64,000 bases of DNA from the NCBI GenBank assembly GCA_014529385.2, contig CM043960.1:123034543-123098542 (forward strand). The letters are read 5' to 3'. The translations under genes and the position numbers were made by a program. Positions 24,281-35,283 of this stretch are shown piece after piece (within the stretch, counting starts at the first letter, position 1; each line of letters starts with the position of its first letter). This stretch comes from Adiantum capillus-veneris. Taxonomy: Eukaryota > Streptophyta > Polypodiopsida > Polypodiales > Pteridaceae. The notes under the pieces are model-generated. The model had not been told where the DNA came from and made no database searches. It saw nothing but the letters and a program-made list of their open reading frames with translations.

Positions 24281-25960
24281 CTTTTGCTGCCATAATCGAA
24301 CCTCTTGCCGCATCAACGGTAGAGCGATCATTTCGTGCCCAAACATTTTTACAACCTCATCTGGAGTGGTCATGAGGAGGGCAACTGATTCCAACACTTT
24401 CAATTCATATTCCAAATACCTTGTGCGATGGGTCTTTCACTTCTGAGATCCAACATTGAATTTCATCTTTGGGCGACTCCGAGGTGGATGTCGTGGGTGG
24501 ATCTGCAGACTCTTGCGTGCCTTTTCGAGTGCTTGTAGTTGCTATCACCGTTTGTTGAATTTCAAACTCGAAGTGATCTGATCTTTCTCCCTGCTCAATT
24601 TCTCTTGTGTCCGGTTGATCCTTTGTTTGATTGGCTTTCAAATCCTCTACTTCCTTTCTTGCCTCAGCCAGCTACTTTTTCAAGTCTTCAATTTCCTCAT
24701 CCTTTGCCTGTTGTCTGTAAGGCCCTATGACCTGTTGTCATGATCTATCTATCATATTTTTCTTGTTTTAGGGATTCTTTTAACTCCTTGATCTCCTGGC
24801 TCAAGGAAGTAGAGCCTGCAGGCATAGTTGAAGAGGAGGGTGTCTCCTGTATTGCCAATAGTTGAGTGAGAGACCTGCTAACCACGGCATACGAGCCTTG
24901 CAGCTTCTCATTCTATTCCTTTTCCCTGGTTAGCTCCTCCTTGAGGCGTTGTTGTTCGATCTGTAAAGCTGAATTTGCCTCACTCAATTGTTGCACTTCT
25001 TTATAATAATAGCTTGCATTTTCTCTTTCTCTCTGCAGCTCCGATTGCGCCTGGACTTGTGCGTTCTTTAGTGCCTCTATTTGTTGCCTCAATTGCTCGG
25101 ATTCTGTTGTTGTTCTAGCTACCTCCTCTTGTTATCTTCCAATTCCAACTCCTTGAGGTAAAGAGCTCTTTGACATTGAAATTGCAGTTTGATCTACTCT
25201 AGGTGACTGTCAATATCAAAGGAGCTAACCATCTCAGCTCCTTCTTTTATGACCGCTTGAGTGCGTTGTGTTCTTGGCCTCTGCTGATCTGAATGCTCGA
25301 CCACTTCAACTTGCTTTTTCTTTTTTTTTAAACCCTCTCTTGCGTCAGAGGTCATGGTAGGCTGCATCCGTGACTTCGTTTGTTGATTGCCTTGTTGTTC
25401 CGTCTGCTTTTGGTCGGCTTTTTTCTTCGACTCTATCCTGCACTTTCCCTTTTTTCTTGTTCTGACCTCTCTGAAACTGTCTCAGCATCCTTGGGCGAAC
25501 GGAGGTCTTAGTCTTGTTCTTCTTGTGTCTCGTGTTGTTCCTCACCTTACGAGAGACTTTTCTCCTCTTTTCTTTTTGCAGCTTCGTCAGATGATTCTAA
25601 ATCATTGACGTGTTGCTTCTTTGATTCTTCTTGCTGTCTCTAGTCCATCTTTCGTTTGAGCTCATTGTGAATTCTTTGCCGCATGACACTGGCAATTTCT
25701 CGTTTCTCTTTAGCTTCCTTTCTCTTTTATTGCTTGATTCTTTCAAAGGCCTCTGTCTGCCTGCATATCAGCGGAACATCCTCGACAAAGTGTCAGAGAA
25801 ATTCTCCTCCAAAATGGGTTCTAGAGGCGGTAGTGGTCTCTGATTCACACTTTCTTTTGTTGAGTGATTACTCCCTTGATCAAAGATGATGTGGTTCCTA
25901 TTCTGGTACAACCTTCCTGATCGCAGATTCATGAAAAATTGGTAGCAAGAAAAATCCAAA
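24281..25960 (-). pseudogene. N-terminal and coiled-coil region of the element F ORF
   Basis: Reading the minus strand with several frame changes, a likely N-terminus near 25940 gives FMNLRSGRLYQNRNHIIF. Lys/Arg/Glu-rich stretches follow, for example AAKRKEEKSLVR. A clear coiled coil at about 24770-25125 reads ESEQLRQQIEALKNAQVQAQ, YYKEVQQLSEANSALQIEQQ, RLKEELTREKE and QEIKELKESLKQEK. At least half a dozen stops or shifts interrupt it. The whole ORF would be roughly 750-850 codons. Coiled coils usually mediate self-assembly; a structural, Gag-like role is only an inference. Confidence 0.55.
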
Positions 25961-27920
25961 CCGATTTACCTCATTAAGTAGTTTGAATCTCCGGTTTGTT
26001 CTTGCTTGCTGGTAATATCTTCTAGTACCTGTAACTTGTGAAGAATGTGGTTGATAGATGTAAGCTTGCAGCTGTTCTTGTCAGTTCTTGATTTTGTTCG
26101 ACAAAACTTGGCACACAATTCCCTACACAACCTCAACAATTTTGATCCAATTTCAATTTTGAAAGAAGCACCTGGTTGCTATGGACTAGCTCCTTGTGTG
26201 GCAAGTTTCTGTCTCTATTCTGGCTCAGAGGTACATGGATCGCGATCCATGTTGGGAAGCCATTTGAACTTTTGTTGATACCCTCAGCTTCAGCATGGTT
26301 AAGGGATCTTATGGTATCAAAATTTTCAGAAATGTATCTCTGGATTGGAAGATAAGTTGATTTTGTCACTTTGCCTGAGCTCTTGTCAGTTCTGAGCTTT
26401 TGGAAGGGTTTCTTGCACCCAATTTCAACTCTGGAAGGACCACTAGACTCTCTGTGATACTCTCTACCTATGGTACTAGTTTGGTGTCAATTTGTGTCAG
26501 AGGAACATGTATCGCGATCCATGTACCTTTGTGTCAAAATACACTGAATTCTGTCCTATAGCTAGTCCTTGGCCTAGTCATGCTGCCTATATGGTTTTTG
26601 AATGTTTTAGAGCTTTTTAGGACAGGCAAAAGTCAGTTGTAGGGTTTATGTCAGTGGTTTCCTCCCTTGACGGGATTTTTGCCACCTTTTGCCCTCTTTT
26701 TGAGATTTCCTGATAAGGGTCCTTGAGGAGAAAGTGCTCCAATTATTATCAATTCCCTGCTTGTCGTTTATCAGCTCAAACTTCTAAAAAGGTACATGGA
26801 TCGCGATCCATGTTTGGTATGATTTTGGACTGACACTTTGTGAGATGATCACACAAGCTATGATGATGCTATTCCCCCAATATTTTTGGATTTGGTCAGT
26901 TTTTTCCAAGTGAAAAGCAAAGTTTTGTGTCTGTTTTGCGGTTTTTTCCAAACCACTCCTTTTTTGGTATTTTGACCAGCTTTTTTCACTTTTTGTCTAT
27001 GGCTCCTTTTGGGAAATTTGTTCAACTAATAATCAGGAGTGCACTAGTCAAATCTTGATGTCGGATGCCTACCTGGAACATGGATCGCGATCCATGGTGG
27101 GAAGCACTTAGGCATGAAATTTGGTTCACTGGATTCCTTGTTTCTAGTTGGTCCCAATTCTCATCTCTTTTTGGATTTGGCCAATTAAAAGTTCAATTTT
27201 TCCTTGTTTTCCCCTTTTCTCCAAGTTTTTTTGTCTGATCACCCTAATATTGATTTTTATGATCTTCTGGTCCTCTTCTTCTCACCAAACTCAATGTGTT
27301 GATGCCTGAGAGCCTGTTCTAAGAAGATGAAACAATTTTAGGACATTTTGCCAAAAAGGTACATGGATCGCGATCCATGTTGGGCAAGATTTTTGACAGG
27401 TTTTTGCATAGTCTTTTTCAACAAGTGTTTTTATCCCCTTCTTGAAAGTTTTACTGGGTTTGGTCCAATTTTGAAGCTCTGACCACATCACTTCTTCAAT
27501 TTTCCCTCCTTATGGTCTTCAACACCAAAATAAGGTTTTCGACAGTTTTTTCCTCGATCCTTTTGGCCACAAATGATGGTGTAATTTGTTACCTAACCTA
27601 CTCCTACAACTGAAATAAATGTGCAAATATAACTGAATTTAACAGTACAGAAATAACAACAATGTGTGTGGTGGAACAGCCCTTTCCAAGCATGTGAAAA
27701 ATCAAAGAACGAAATACTATCTTGTAACTCACTCATAGCTTTCTTTGATCTTAAGGAATAGCACTGGCTAGTCTCGGACTCCAGTCACTATTCAGCACTA
27801 AACCTACGTCTAGTTGTTGCACTGTCTATGGGTAAACGGAACGAGTATCAAAAGCTTGAAGGGAGATTTCTCTTTTTGTTTTTCTGTACACTGAGTCACT
27901 CACCACCTAAGGATCGGTTT
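25961..27920 (-). other. Long leader of element F with regularly spaced palindromes
   Basis: About 2 kb between primer site and ORF start without coding potential, rich in T runs on the plus strand. It is built from weakly similar units of about 283 bp, each containing one copy of the same palindrome (see next entry). Confidence 0.7.
26234..27379. repeat. Five copies of an 18-bp palindrome, about 283 bp apart
   Basis: CATGGATCGCGATCCATG, a perfect inverted repeat, occurs at 26234-26251, 26795-26812, 27079-27096 and 27362-27379. A copy with one change (CATGTATCGCGATCCATG) is at 26506-26523. Start-to-start spacings are 272, 289, 284 and 283. Most copies are preceded by GGTA or GGAA and followed by a TGGG-type block, while the sequence between them is much more diverged. 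Confidence 0.95.
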
Positions 27921-27938
27921 CTCCAGCAGCGGCGCCAA
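27921..27938 (-). other. Primer binding site of element F (TGGCGCCG type)
   Basis: Minus strand TTGGCGCCGCTGCTGGAG directly follows the right LTR. It resembles the TGGCGCCGTTGCC-type primer sites of Tat/Athila-like plant gypsy elements, which use tRNAs other than iMet. Confidence 0.8.
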
Positions 27939-28818
27939 TGTTAGCGGGTCGCCGCCGACGGACGTCTGCAGCATAGCTCTTTTGCACTAACATAATGTCA
28001 ATATACAAGGAAGTGACTCGGGGTGGGACATAGAGACTTAATGAGAGTGTCAATCTCATCAAAGTCTACTCGTTCTTACAACAAAAGCAAATCAATCACT
28101 TCTTAGTCAGACAATCAATATGCGTCCATTCTCAACACTCAACACAATCACACCGTTTCAGTATCCAAACGAATCCGGAATGTCACGAAACTTAAGGAGA
28201 GGTATCACAATATTTATGGCCTCAATCCTACCAAGGTCCATCACCATCTGGGAAGGTACATAAATCACAATCCATCACAAAAAATGTGCAGAAAACTGAA
28301 ACAGAAGTACTTGGAAAGATCCTCCTTAAACAAAGAAACACTTATCCAAGGTCAAAACATCAAAAAACAACCATTTTAACTCCCAAATCAATGCATTTAG
28401 CTCACAAACGACGCGTCACAAACCACAACAAAATTCAAAATGATTACACTTAGATTGAAGAGCAAGAGACAAGGAACACAATGTTCTATTCGGAATAGAA
28501 TTTTGATTACCCGTTCATCATGAGAAATGATGAGTACAAATTGTAGTCACAAGAAGCTTTAGCAGCGTACGTTTTCTTCTCCCCGCTAATGATAATCATC
28601 CCTTCAAAACTAAGGATTTTGACTTTAAAAGTTAGGGGGCTTTCCCACGGCCAACCGGCCTCTTACAAGGGGTAGACTCAGAGAGCATAAAAAAGAATAT
28701 GGTCTAGTCTTCTTCTGATTATGACTCATTTTAGGCAGAATTACAAGGTTTTTGCCGAAAAATAGAGTATCCGTCGGGTTTGGTGTGCATACGCCTGCTC
28801 GCTCGTATCCACCAAACA
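27939..28818 (-). repeat. Right LTR of element F (5' LTR of the minus-strand element)
   Basis: 880 bp, plus-strand TGTTAGCGGG...CCACCAAACA, matching 22557-23448 along its length. Confidence 0.9.
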
Positions 28819-29549
28819 CTTTCTCCTGTGTACATCCTCCACTTCTCAAGCAAATCATTCCATCAAATTTCCAAAAGACAATGGATTGCTATTTCTGGCA
28901 ATATATAAAGACTATGTATATCTGTGTCCCGATTTTATATCCCAACCATACGTAAAGAGCAGTTCGTACCTATGTATCCCCTTATTCCTTAAAAAGGTGT
29001 ATGTATCACAAATGGAAACATGTCAATTCTCATATCCATAAGTATGCAAAAAATATATCAGAACCAGGGAAGTTTCCAGTATCAGATTAAGACATTGACT
29101 ATACAAAAATATATCAAAGCCAATGGAGTTTTTGGTATCACATCATGACATGTCGATTATCCTTTTGTTTTTGCCATTCAACATCAGCGTACATCACCCA
29201 TCATAAGATTCACATAAGGTTTATCAAGATAAGGGAAATACATATATCATATACCATCATTACTTATGATTAGTGGAGGTTTGTCGGAAACATACCCAAA
29301 TTAGCCATCTAAGCCCAATCTTTTGAAACCATTCATCTCACCAAAAAATTAAGTGACTGTAAATGAAGAACTGAGTAGGTGCAATAGCACCTACTTGAAT
29401 GTTGAGGTTGAACTATTGATGCTCGTTGTGTGATAAATTGGTTAATCCAATTAGCAAGCATGTAGGGGAGGTCATCATCAACATGCACCAATAGTTGGCC
29501 AAGGTAGGCCATTTCCTGCTGTAGCAAAGCTCATCCCCACAAAGAGCTG

Positions 29550-29554
<5 letters not shown>

Positions 29555-29635
<81 letters not shown>
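29555..29635. repeat. Compound (TG)n(AG)n microsatellite
   Basis: About 36 bases of TG followed directly by about 45 bases of AG. Confidence 0.97.
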
Positions 29636-29638
<3 letters not shown>

Positions 29639-30448
29639 ATCGTATGTATGTGCGAGAGATACCGAGAGAGAGAGAGAAAGTGATGTCTAGAAAATGCATT
29701 GGTGGGTTAACCTAAAAGGGGAAGCATAGATCAATCCAAAAGAAGATGCTACTATAAAGATGAGCATGTGTAGCCAGGGATAGAAAACGCTCCTGATAGG
29801 GCTCACAAGTTGAACATAGGGAGAGACAGTGAGTTCCAATTTTAAGTTCCTCCTTGTGAGCCATGTGGAGGGTGTGTGTGCACGCGCGTATGTAGATGCA
29901 TGCACATGAGAAGAAGCAATCGAGCTCTTGTTTTTATCTACCAAGTGTTAGAAAAGGCCTTAGACAACTAGGACCGAAGGGAAGGTAGGTGGGGTAGTTG
30001 TAGTGGAAATCACTTCTCAAAAAGCTCCAATCTTTTTTGCAGAGTAATAATCTTATATTAAACCTATGTATATGTCAAAGTTCTCGATGCATCAATACCC
30101 ACTTTAATTGATACATCCTTGAGAGACAAATCAGAGTGTATGCAAGTATCACTAGAGAATATGTGCCAAGGAAGATGTATATACCCATATGCATGTGAGG
30201 GTCTCGTCAAAAGAGGCTTGAGGGTGTGGTAGGGGTGTCAAAGATACGAGCCCATTGAAAAATAAGCTCGTGTATACCAAACTACGAATAGATCCCAAAA
30301 CTAAAAACAACTTCCTTTTTGTCAAGACTCAAGGAAAATGTGTGATTGTGTGGGTGTGTTTATTATTGAATGTGTGTTTGTTTGCGACCGCCATAGAGAA
30401 TAGAGAGAGAGAGAGAGAGAGGTACTGAGACCATATTTTCAATGTAAT

Positions 30449-30449
<1 letters not shown>

Positions 30450-30483
<34 letters not shown>
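30450..30483. repeat. (TG)n microsatellite
   Basis: About 34 bases of pure TG. An AG tract of about 24 bases lies 30 bases to the left. Confidence 0.95.
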
Positions 30484-30486
<3 letters not shown>

Positions 30487-30973
30487 CTCAAAAATTTTAG
30501 AGTCCAAGATTGCTTTGACCTACAACACACCATCACCAAATTTCATGTATAGCTTCCACTTTATCAAAGTAAAACACATAATATTGACAAGCATACATCT
30601 AATCAAAGATTTATGTATGTGTAACATTAAAGCACATGCAATTAGTGATTATTTAGAAAGGTTTATTAGTGAAAAATCCATTAATCACACTCTCAAAATC
30701 ACTCCATTCTACATGATTTTTTTAAAAATAAATTAGTTCAAAGAGTCTAATTAGGCATATACACATGTATAGCACACAAATTGTTAGTAGATTAATAAAA
30801 AATTAGCTATAGTTAGAGAAAGGTAGGGGGTTTCTACACCTAAATCTACTTCTAAACACTTATTCTTACTAAAAAAAACTCCTCTAGCTTAGCCTACTAC
30901 TATCCCTGACAATGGATTTTCTTGTAGCATAGCTCCAATGAATCAACGAAAACATAAATCCGGAGATGGTAGC

Positions 30974-31238
30974 GGCATGGAAGCATCACACATGGGTGAG
31001 TGTTTAAGAGCTATGAGTTGGTAAAGAGTGGGAAATCAATGGAGGTCATCTAACATAGGAAGAAGACAGAACTAGTGAAGCGTGGCCACACACACATTAT
31101 AAGCAATCCTTATTGGCTATGGCATGGAAGCATCACACATGGGTGAGCGTGTGAGAGCATTGAGTTTGGGCAGAGTGGCAAAATCATTAGAGGTCATCTA
31201 AATAGGGAGAAGACAGAACTAATGAAGGGTATTAGTGG

Positions 31239-31274
<36 letters not shown>

Positions 31275-31285
31275 TAATTAATCCT
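30974..31285 (+). repeat. Tandem duplication, period 157 bp
   Basis: GGCATGGAAGCATCACACAT begins at 30974 and again at 31131. GGTCATCTAA, AGAAGACAGAACTA and the AC-rich end recur in the same order in both copies. The second copy has an expanded AC tract at 31240-31272. Confidence 0.85.
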
Positions 31286-32283
31286 TATGCTAGTAACACA
31301 ATGCTAGTTATTCCATTTTGTACTAATCCTTGTGGGTACATCCTATCACAAGCTCATCCAAGTTCATGGGGTTACAAATAAAGAGAAAGATGCCTAGATT
31401 CTACTCTACACTCTATTCTAACCATGCACACAACACCATCATTAAACACACAATAGGCAATCAAGAGATTAGAGAGAGATTAATTCTCACTCACACATTA
31501 AGATACTAATACATAACTTTAATGAAAAGCAAGAGAGAAACAAGAAGATTTAACTTCATAGCATGCATCCATTCATCAATTTGTGAAGCAAGTATATGAG
31601 GCTCCAAGCTTCCACTTCCATAGCCTCTTTCTTCTCCTTCTATACTCTAGGTTATCCTCACAAAATGATATCTCCCCTTTCACATGCCATATACTTCATT
31701 CATATGCCTAAAGTTTCCAAAATAAATGGCTAGCCTCCGAAGGCACATATAGTAAAGTAGTAGATACAAATTACAACTCGTAGAGAGCCCATCAATCTTT
31801 ACCTATTGAATGGAAAATGTGTTCATGGAGAAGATGAAAATGGTTGCTAGTGTTGGATGTTCCCAACACCTACCTTCTTGTCCTTACCATTGCACCTAGT
31901 GTTAGTGTTACGACTACATAGCACTAAGGTAAGATTGTTTTCAAGTTTACTTGTAAGCTTAGGGTATAGGGTTTAACATGGTGTGTGTGTATGTGTGTGT
32001 GCGTTTTTGCAGGTTCGAGGACGTTTACAACACCTTTTCTTGCTCAAACAGGCCGCATGTGAGTGCTTGAGCTTTTAATGCATATTAAATTTATTTAAAT
32101 TAATTTGTATATTGATAAAAGAAAATTTCATGCTTTAAACTTTCAATGCTTTCAAAAAAATTATGGTTTGTGTTGTGAAATTTCGTTTTGAATTATGAGA
32201 AAAATTCGTTTTGGTTTATGAAAAAATCTTATTTTGAAGAAATTTTGTTTTGAATTATGTCATTTTTGAAATTATGTGATTGA

Positions 32284-32640
32284 TGAGGTTTAGTTTTTAG
32301 GTTTTGGTTAGGTTTAGTTTAAGTTATAGGTTAGGTTAGGGTATATATATAGGTTATATGTTAAGTTATAAGTTAGGTTATACGTTAAGTTAGGTTAGGT
32401 CAGCTTATAGGTTGGGTTATAGTACGTTAATTATGCTAGGTTAGGTTTAAATTAAAGGTTAAATTAAGTTATAAGTTACGTTATAGGTTATAGGATAGGT
32501 TAGTTAGATTATAGGTCAAGTTTAAGCAACAAATTAGGTTATAGGTTAGGTTAGATTAGGTTATAAGTTATACGTAAAAAGTTAGGATAGGTTATAAGTT
32601 AAGTTAACTCATGTTTAGGCTATACATGGACGTTGTGTTC
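32284..32640. repeat. Degenerate AGGTTA-rich tract (left block)
   Basis: Many irregular copies of GGTTAGGTTA and TTATAGGTTA with variants. The hexamer is related to, but different from, plant telomere repeats (TTTAGGG). The tract is too irregular to be a terminal telomere array. Confidence 0.8.
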
Positions 32641-32705
32641 GGATAGTTAGAACTTATGTACTTTTATGTTAATCTAAACACTTATCGGTGACACGTCCAA
32701 CTACA

Positions 32706-33350
32706 GCGATCTACTAGCGTCTAAACCATAACCCTCTAACCCTATTAGCAGAGTGAAATGTCCAAGTGCTACACTAACTGGATTTGGAGCGACCAAATGA
32801 AAAGTTGCCAAATCTAAGTGGATTTACATAGTCTACCCTAACGCTCCAAATATAGTAATGTATTAGCCGCCAAAACCAAAGTCACTAATCTAAAGCTGCT
32901 AACCCCTTAGCAGCTATCCCTAAGCAGACTAAATGGCCAAACGATACCCTAATGTGTTTTAGAGCGCTTTACCTTAGCAGATTTACATAGTGTGTCCTAG
33001 CCGTCCGAACACCGTGCGCCATCTATTAGCGGCCAAGCAAGAATCCATAGAACCCTAATCAGCTAGCCCTAAGTATATTGAAATGGAAAAACAATACACT
33101 AATCCAATTTGGAGTGGCGAAACCTAAGCAGCCTTACATAGCTAACCCTAACACTCCAAAATACGGCCATCTATTAGCGGCTAAACCAACACTAGTCCTA
33201 AGATGCTAACCCTAGGTGGCTAGCCCTAAGCGGATTGAAATGGCTAATTGCTATCCTAATCCAATTTGGAGCATCCTAACCTAAGTGGCTTTACACACCA
33301 TACCATAAGTTCTAACTGTCCGAACACAACATCCATCTATTAGCGGCCAA
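32706..33350. repeat. Tandem array with a dimeric period of about 313 bp
   Basis: The block (C)ATCTATTAGCGGCCAA and variants recurs at about 32706, 32855, 33019, 33167 and 33333. Spacings are about 149, 164, 148 and 166, so every second copy is 312-314 bp apart. Other blocks such as CCCTAAGC, CCAATTTGGAGC and TTTACATAG recur in the same order. Confidence 0.8.
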
Positions 33351-33393
33351 ACGAAGATGACTTGTGTACTTCTAAAAACACAAACGGACTTCG

Positions 33394-33660
33394 GTTAGGT
33401 TAGGTTATAGGTTAGGTTAAGGTTATAGGTCAAGTTACGTTATATTAGGTTAGGTTTAGGTTATAGGTTAGGTTAGATTATAAGTTAGGTTAGAGCTAAC
33501 AGCAAATAGTAGAAAAAACGCAAATGGACTTCAAGAATGACTTGTATACTTCAAAAAACGCAAATGGACTTCAGTTAGGTTTTGTTATAGGTGAAGTTAT
33601 AGGTTAGGTTTAATTTGGTTACAGGTTAGGTTATAGTTTAGGTTACGCGCACACAAACTT
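33394..33660. repeat. AGGTTA-rich tract (right block) with CTTCAAAAA units
   Basis: A second AGGTTA-type tract on the other side of the dimeric array. It is interrupted by two copies of a unit containing AACGCAAATGGACTTCA. Confidence 0.75.
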
Positions 33661-34125
33661 CAAAAACGCTAATATATAGTCATTGACTCTTTGGTCCTAA
33701 TCTCCGTGCACCTCTAGACCGAGGTGTGCGGGGATCTGACACGGCTAGAGAATGTAAGGTTGTTAGAGCTCGAGCTAGCAGTAGATAGTTGAAAAAATGC
33801 AATTGGACTTCAAAAGTGCATAGAGACTTCAAGAACATCAATATATAGTCATTGACCAATAAAGACGAGATTATTATCCTGTGGTCCTAATCTATGTGCA
33901 CCTCTAGACCGAGGTGTGCGGGGATCGGGCCTGGCTAGAGAATGTGAGGCTGTTAGAGCTAGAAACAAATAGTTAAAAAAATGCAATCGGACTTTAAAAG
34001 TACACACAAACTTCAAGAACCTTAATATATAGTCATTGACCAATAAAGACGATATTATTACCCTATGGTCCTAATCTCCGTGCACCTCCGGGCCTTGCTA
34101 GAGAATGTGAGGTTGTCATGTATTG
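33640..34125. repeat. Tandem array, three copies of about 187 bp
   Basis: GGTCCTAATCT begins at 33693, 33883 and 34067. Each is preceded by AATATATAGTCATTGAC and followed by GTGCACCTC, TAGAGAATGT and GGTTGT-type blocks. Copies one and two contain CACCTCTAGACCGAGGTG, a 6-bp-stem hairpin; the third is shortened there. Confidence 0.85.
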
Positions 34126-34536
34126 TCATATACTTAGTAGTGTGTAGTTATAATAACTAGAGTGTTTTAATTATTTGTTGCATCATTGGTAGATAAAGTA
34201 TGGATGATAGGATGGCGTGTCCTTGTGTGTGCACTGCAAGCATCAAATCTTTCAAAAACAAAAAATATGTGACCAACACATACGCAATCACGGTCTCTTT
34301 TCGATAGAGCAACTACAAGATCTGCATTATTGATCTCATGGTCTAGAGACTGAAGTCAAACTCCACAAGTAGATATTGCTCCGGCTTCATTCCAAAGAAG
34401 ACGATTTTCAAATGAGTAGCCATCCATTGAGTCCTCCCAACCAATACATGATGTGGCATTTCAAGAAGTAGAGATGGAGCAGATGTTGGATGCGTTCTTT
34501 GATATGATGGAGCAGATGTAGGAGGCGTTCAAGAAT
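34126..34536. other. Segment before the CACTA transposase remnant
   Basis: No recognisable domain. The upstream catalytic half of a CACTA transposase should lie here if the element were whole, but I see none of it. Confidence 0.4.
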
Positions 34537-35283
34537 GTGGGGAAGATCATATGGAAAACCACCATTGGAAAAATGGAGAGCAAGGCCCAAAGAGATGACT
34601 TGCAGGCTGTGGGTCAAATGCCAGAGATGTGGCCTCTACTTAAATCTAATGGAAAATTTGCTATACCAAAAGGTCCATGGGTTTTGAGTCGTGCAGAAGA
34701 GCAACAAGTGAAGAAGACTATATCTTCATTCAAGACTGCCACAGGGTGCATGCGATGTTTGAAAATGGGATTTACGAGAGATGACAATTTGAGTGGTCTT
34801 AAGTCCCATAATTGGCACAAATTTTTATATTTTATCTTAACAATTGCCGTAAAGGGTTGTTTGACACATGACATTAGAAGAACAATCTACAAAATCAGTG
34901 AGTTGGTACGCTGGATCAGTTCAAAAGAGATAAGAGAAGATAGCATCGATGCAGCACGCTTAAATGCTATTGAAGCAGTGTGCATGGTGGAGAAGTACTT
35001 TCCAACAAACATTCTTACCATGCATGTACTTGTGCATGTGGTCGATGAAGTTGCAGTTGCTGGGGTGGCCCATAGCAGGTGGATGTCCTTCTTGGAGAGA
35101 TTTATGAAGACTTTAAAGGGGTTTGTTTGTCAAAGGTCTCGCTCCAAGTATAGCATGGCCGAAATATGGCTTGTACAAGAGTCTCTTGTCCTTATCATTG
35201 AATTTTTTGTCTTAATTGATCCAGAGATACCCCAAATGTGGACTACTGAGATCAACGTTAAGGTGACAGGGGACGAGCCGTAG
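34537..35283 (+). pseudogene. CACTA transposase (TNP2-like), DUF4218 region
   Basis: 248-codon open frame. Residues roughly 30-60 are the lead-in (KFAIPKGPWVLSRAEEQQVK). GLKSHNWHKFLYFILTIAVK and the block RLNAIEAVCMVEKYFPTNIL follow, then the His-rich TMHVLVHVVDEVAVAGVAHS and the RWMSFLERFMKTLKGFVCQR end. This order matches DUF4218 of plant En/Spm transposases. The DDE catalytic part that precedes it in intact proteins is absent, so this is a fragment. The open frame itself is intact, unusual among the genes in this window. Confidence 0.85.

Larger units (their letters stand above)
22557..28818 (-). mobile_element. Element F, non-autonomous LTR retrotransposon with a coiled-coil ORF
   Basis: Two similar LTRs (22557-23448 and 27939-28818) flank a 4.5-kb interior. 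On the minus strand the right LTR ends in CGCTAACA and is followed at once by TTGGCGCCGCTGCTGGAG, a primer site of the TGGCGCCG type. A purine-rich tract lies before the left LTR, so transcription runs right to left. I find no reverse transcriptase, integrase, RNase H or protease motif. Instead the interior encodes a long degenerate coiled-coil protein (23507-25960). Upstream of it is a leader with five copies of an 18-bp palindrome. The flanking 5-mers (CTTGT left, CTTTC right) are not a clear target duplication. Confidence 0.85.
28819..32280. other. Gene-free stretch with microsatellites
   Basis: No coding domain or LTR pair was seen. It contains a compound TG/AG tract (29555-29635), an AG tract near 30398-30421, TG (30450-30483), AC (31240-31272) and a 157-bp tandem duplication (30974-31285). 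Confidence 0.5.

Noticed and set aside
23507-25960. Element F ORF as a decayed pol gene
   Set aside because: No Asp-Asp RT motif, integrase triad, RNase H or protease site can be seen in any minus-strand frame; the coiled coil is not part of pol.
26234-27379. CRISPR-like array because of regularly spaced repeats
   Set aside because: Spacing is about 283 bp, the spacers resemble each other, and the sequence lies inside a plant LTR element.
29413-29699. Open frames through the TG/AG tract
   Set aside because: Repeats of His-Thr and Leu-Ser come from the microsatellite and have no other content.
32284-33660. Interstitial telomere
   Set aside because: The AGGTTA-type units are irregular and differ from the plant telomere heptamer TTTAGGG.
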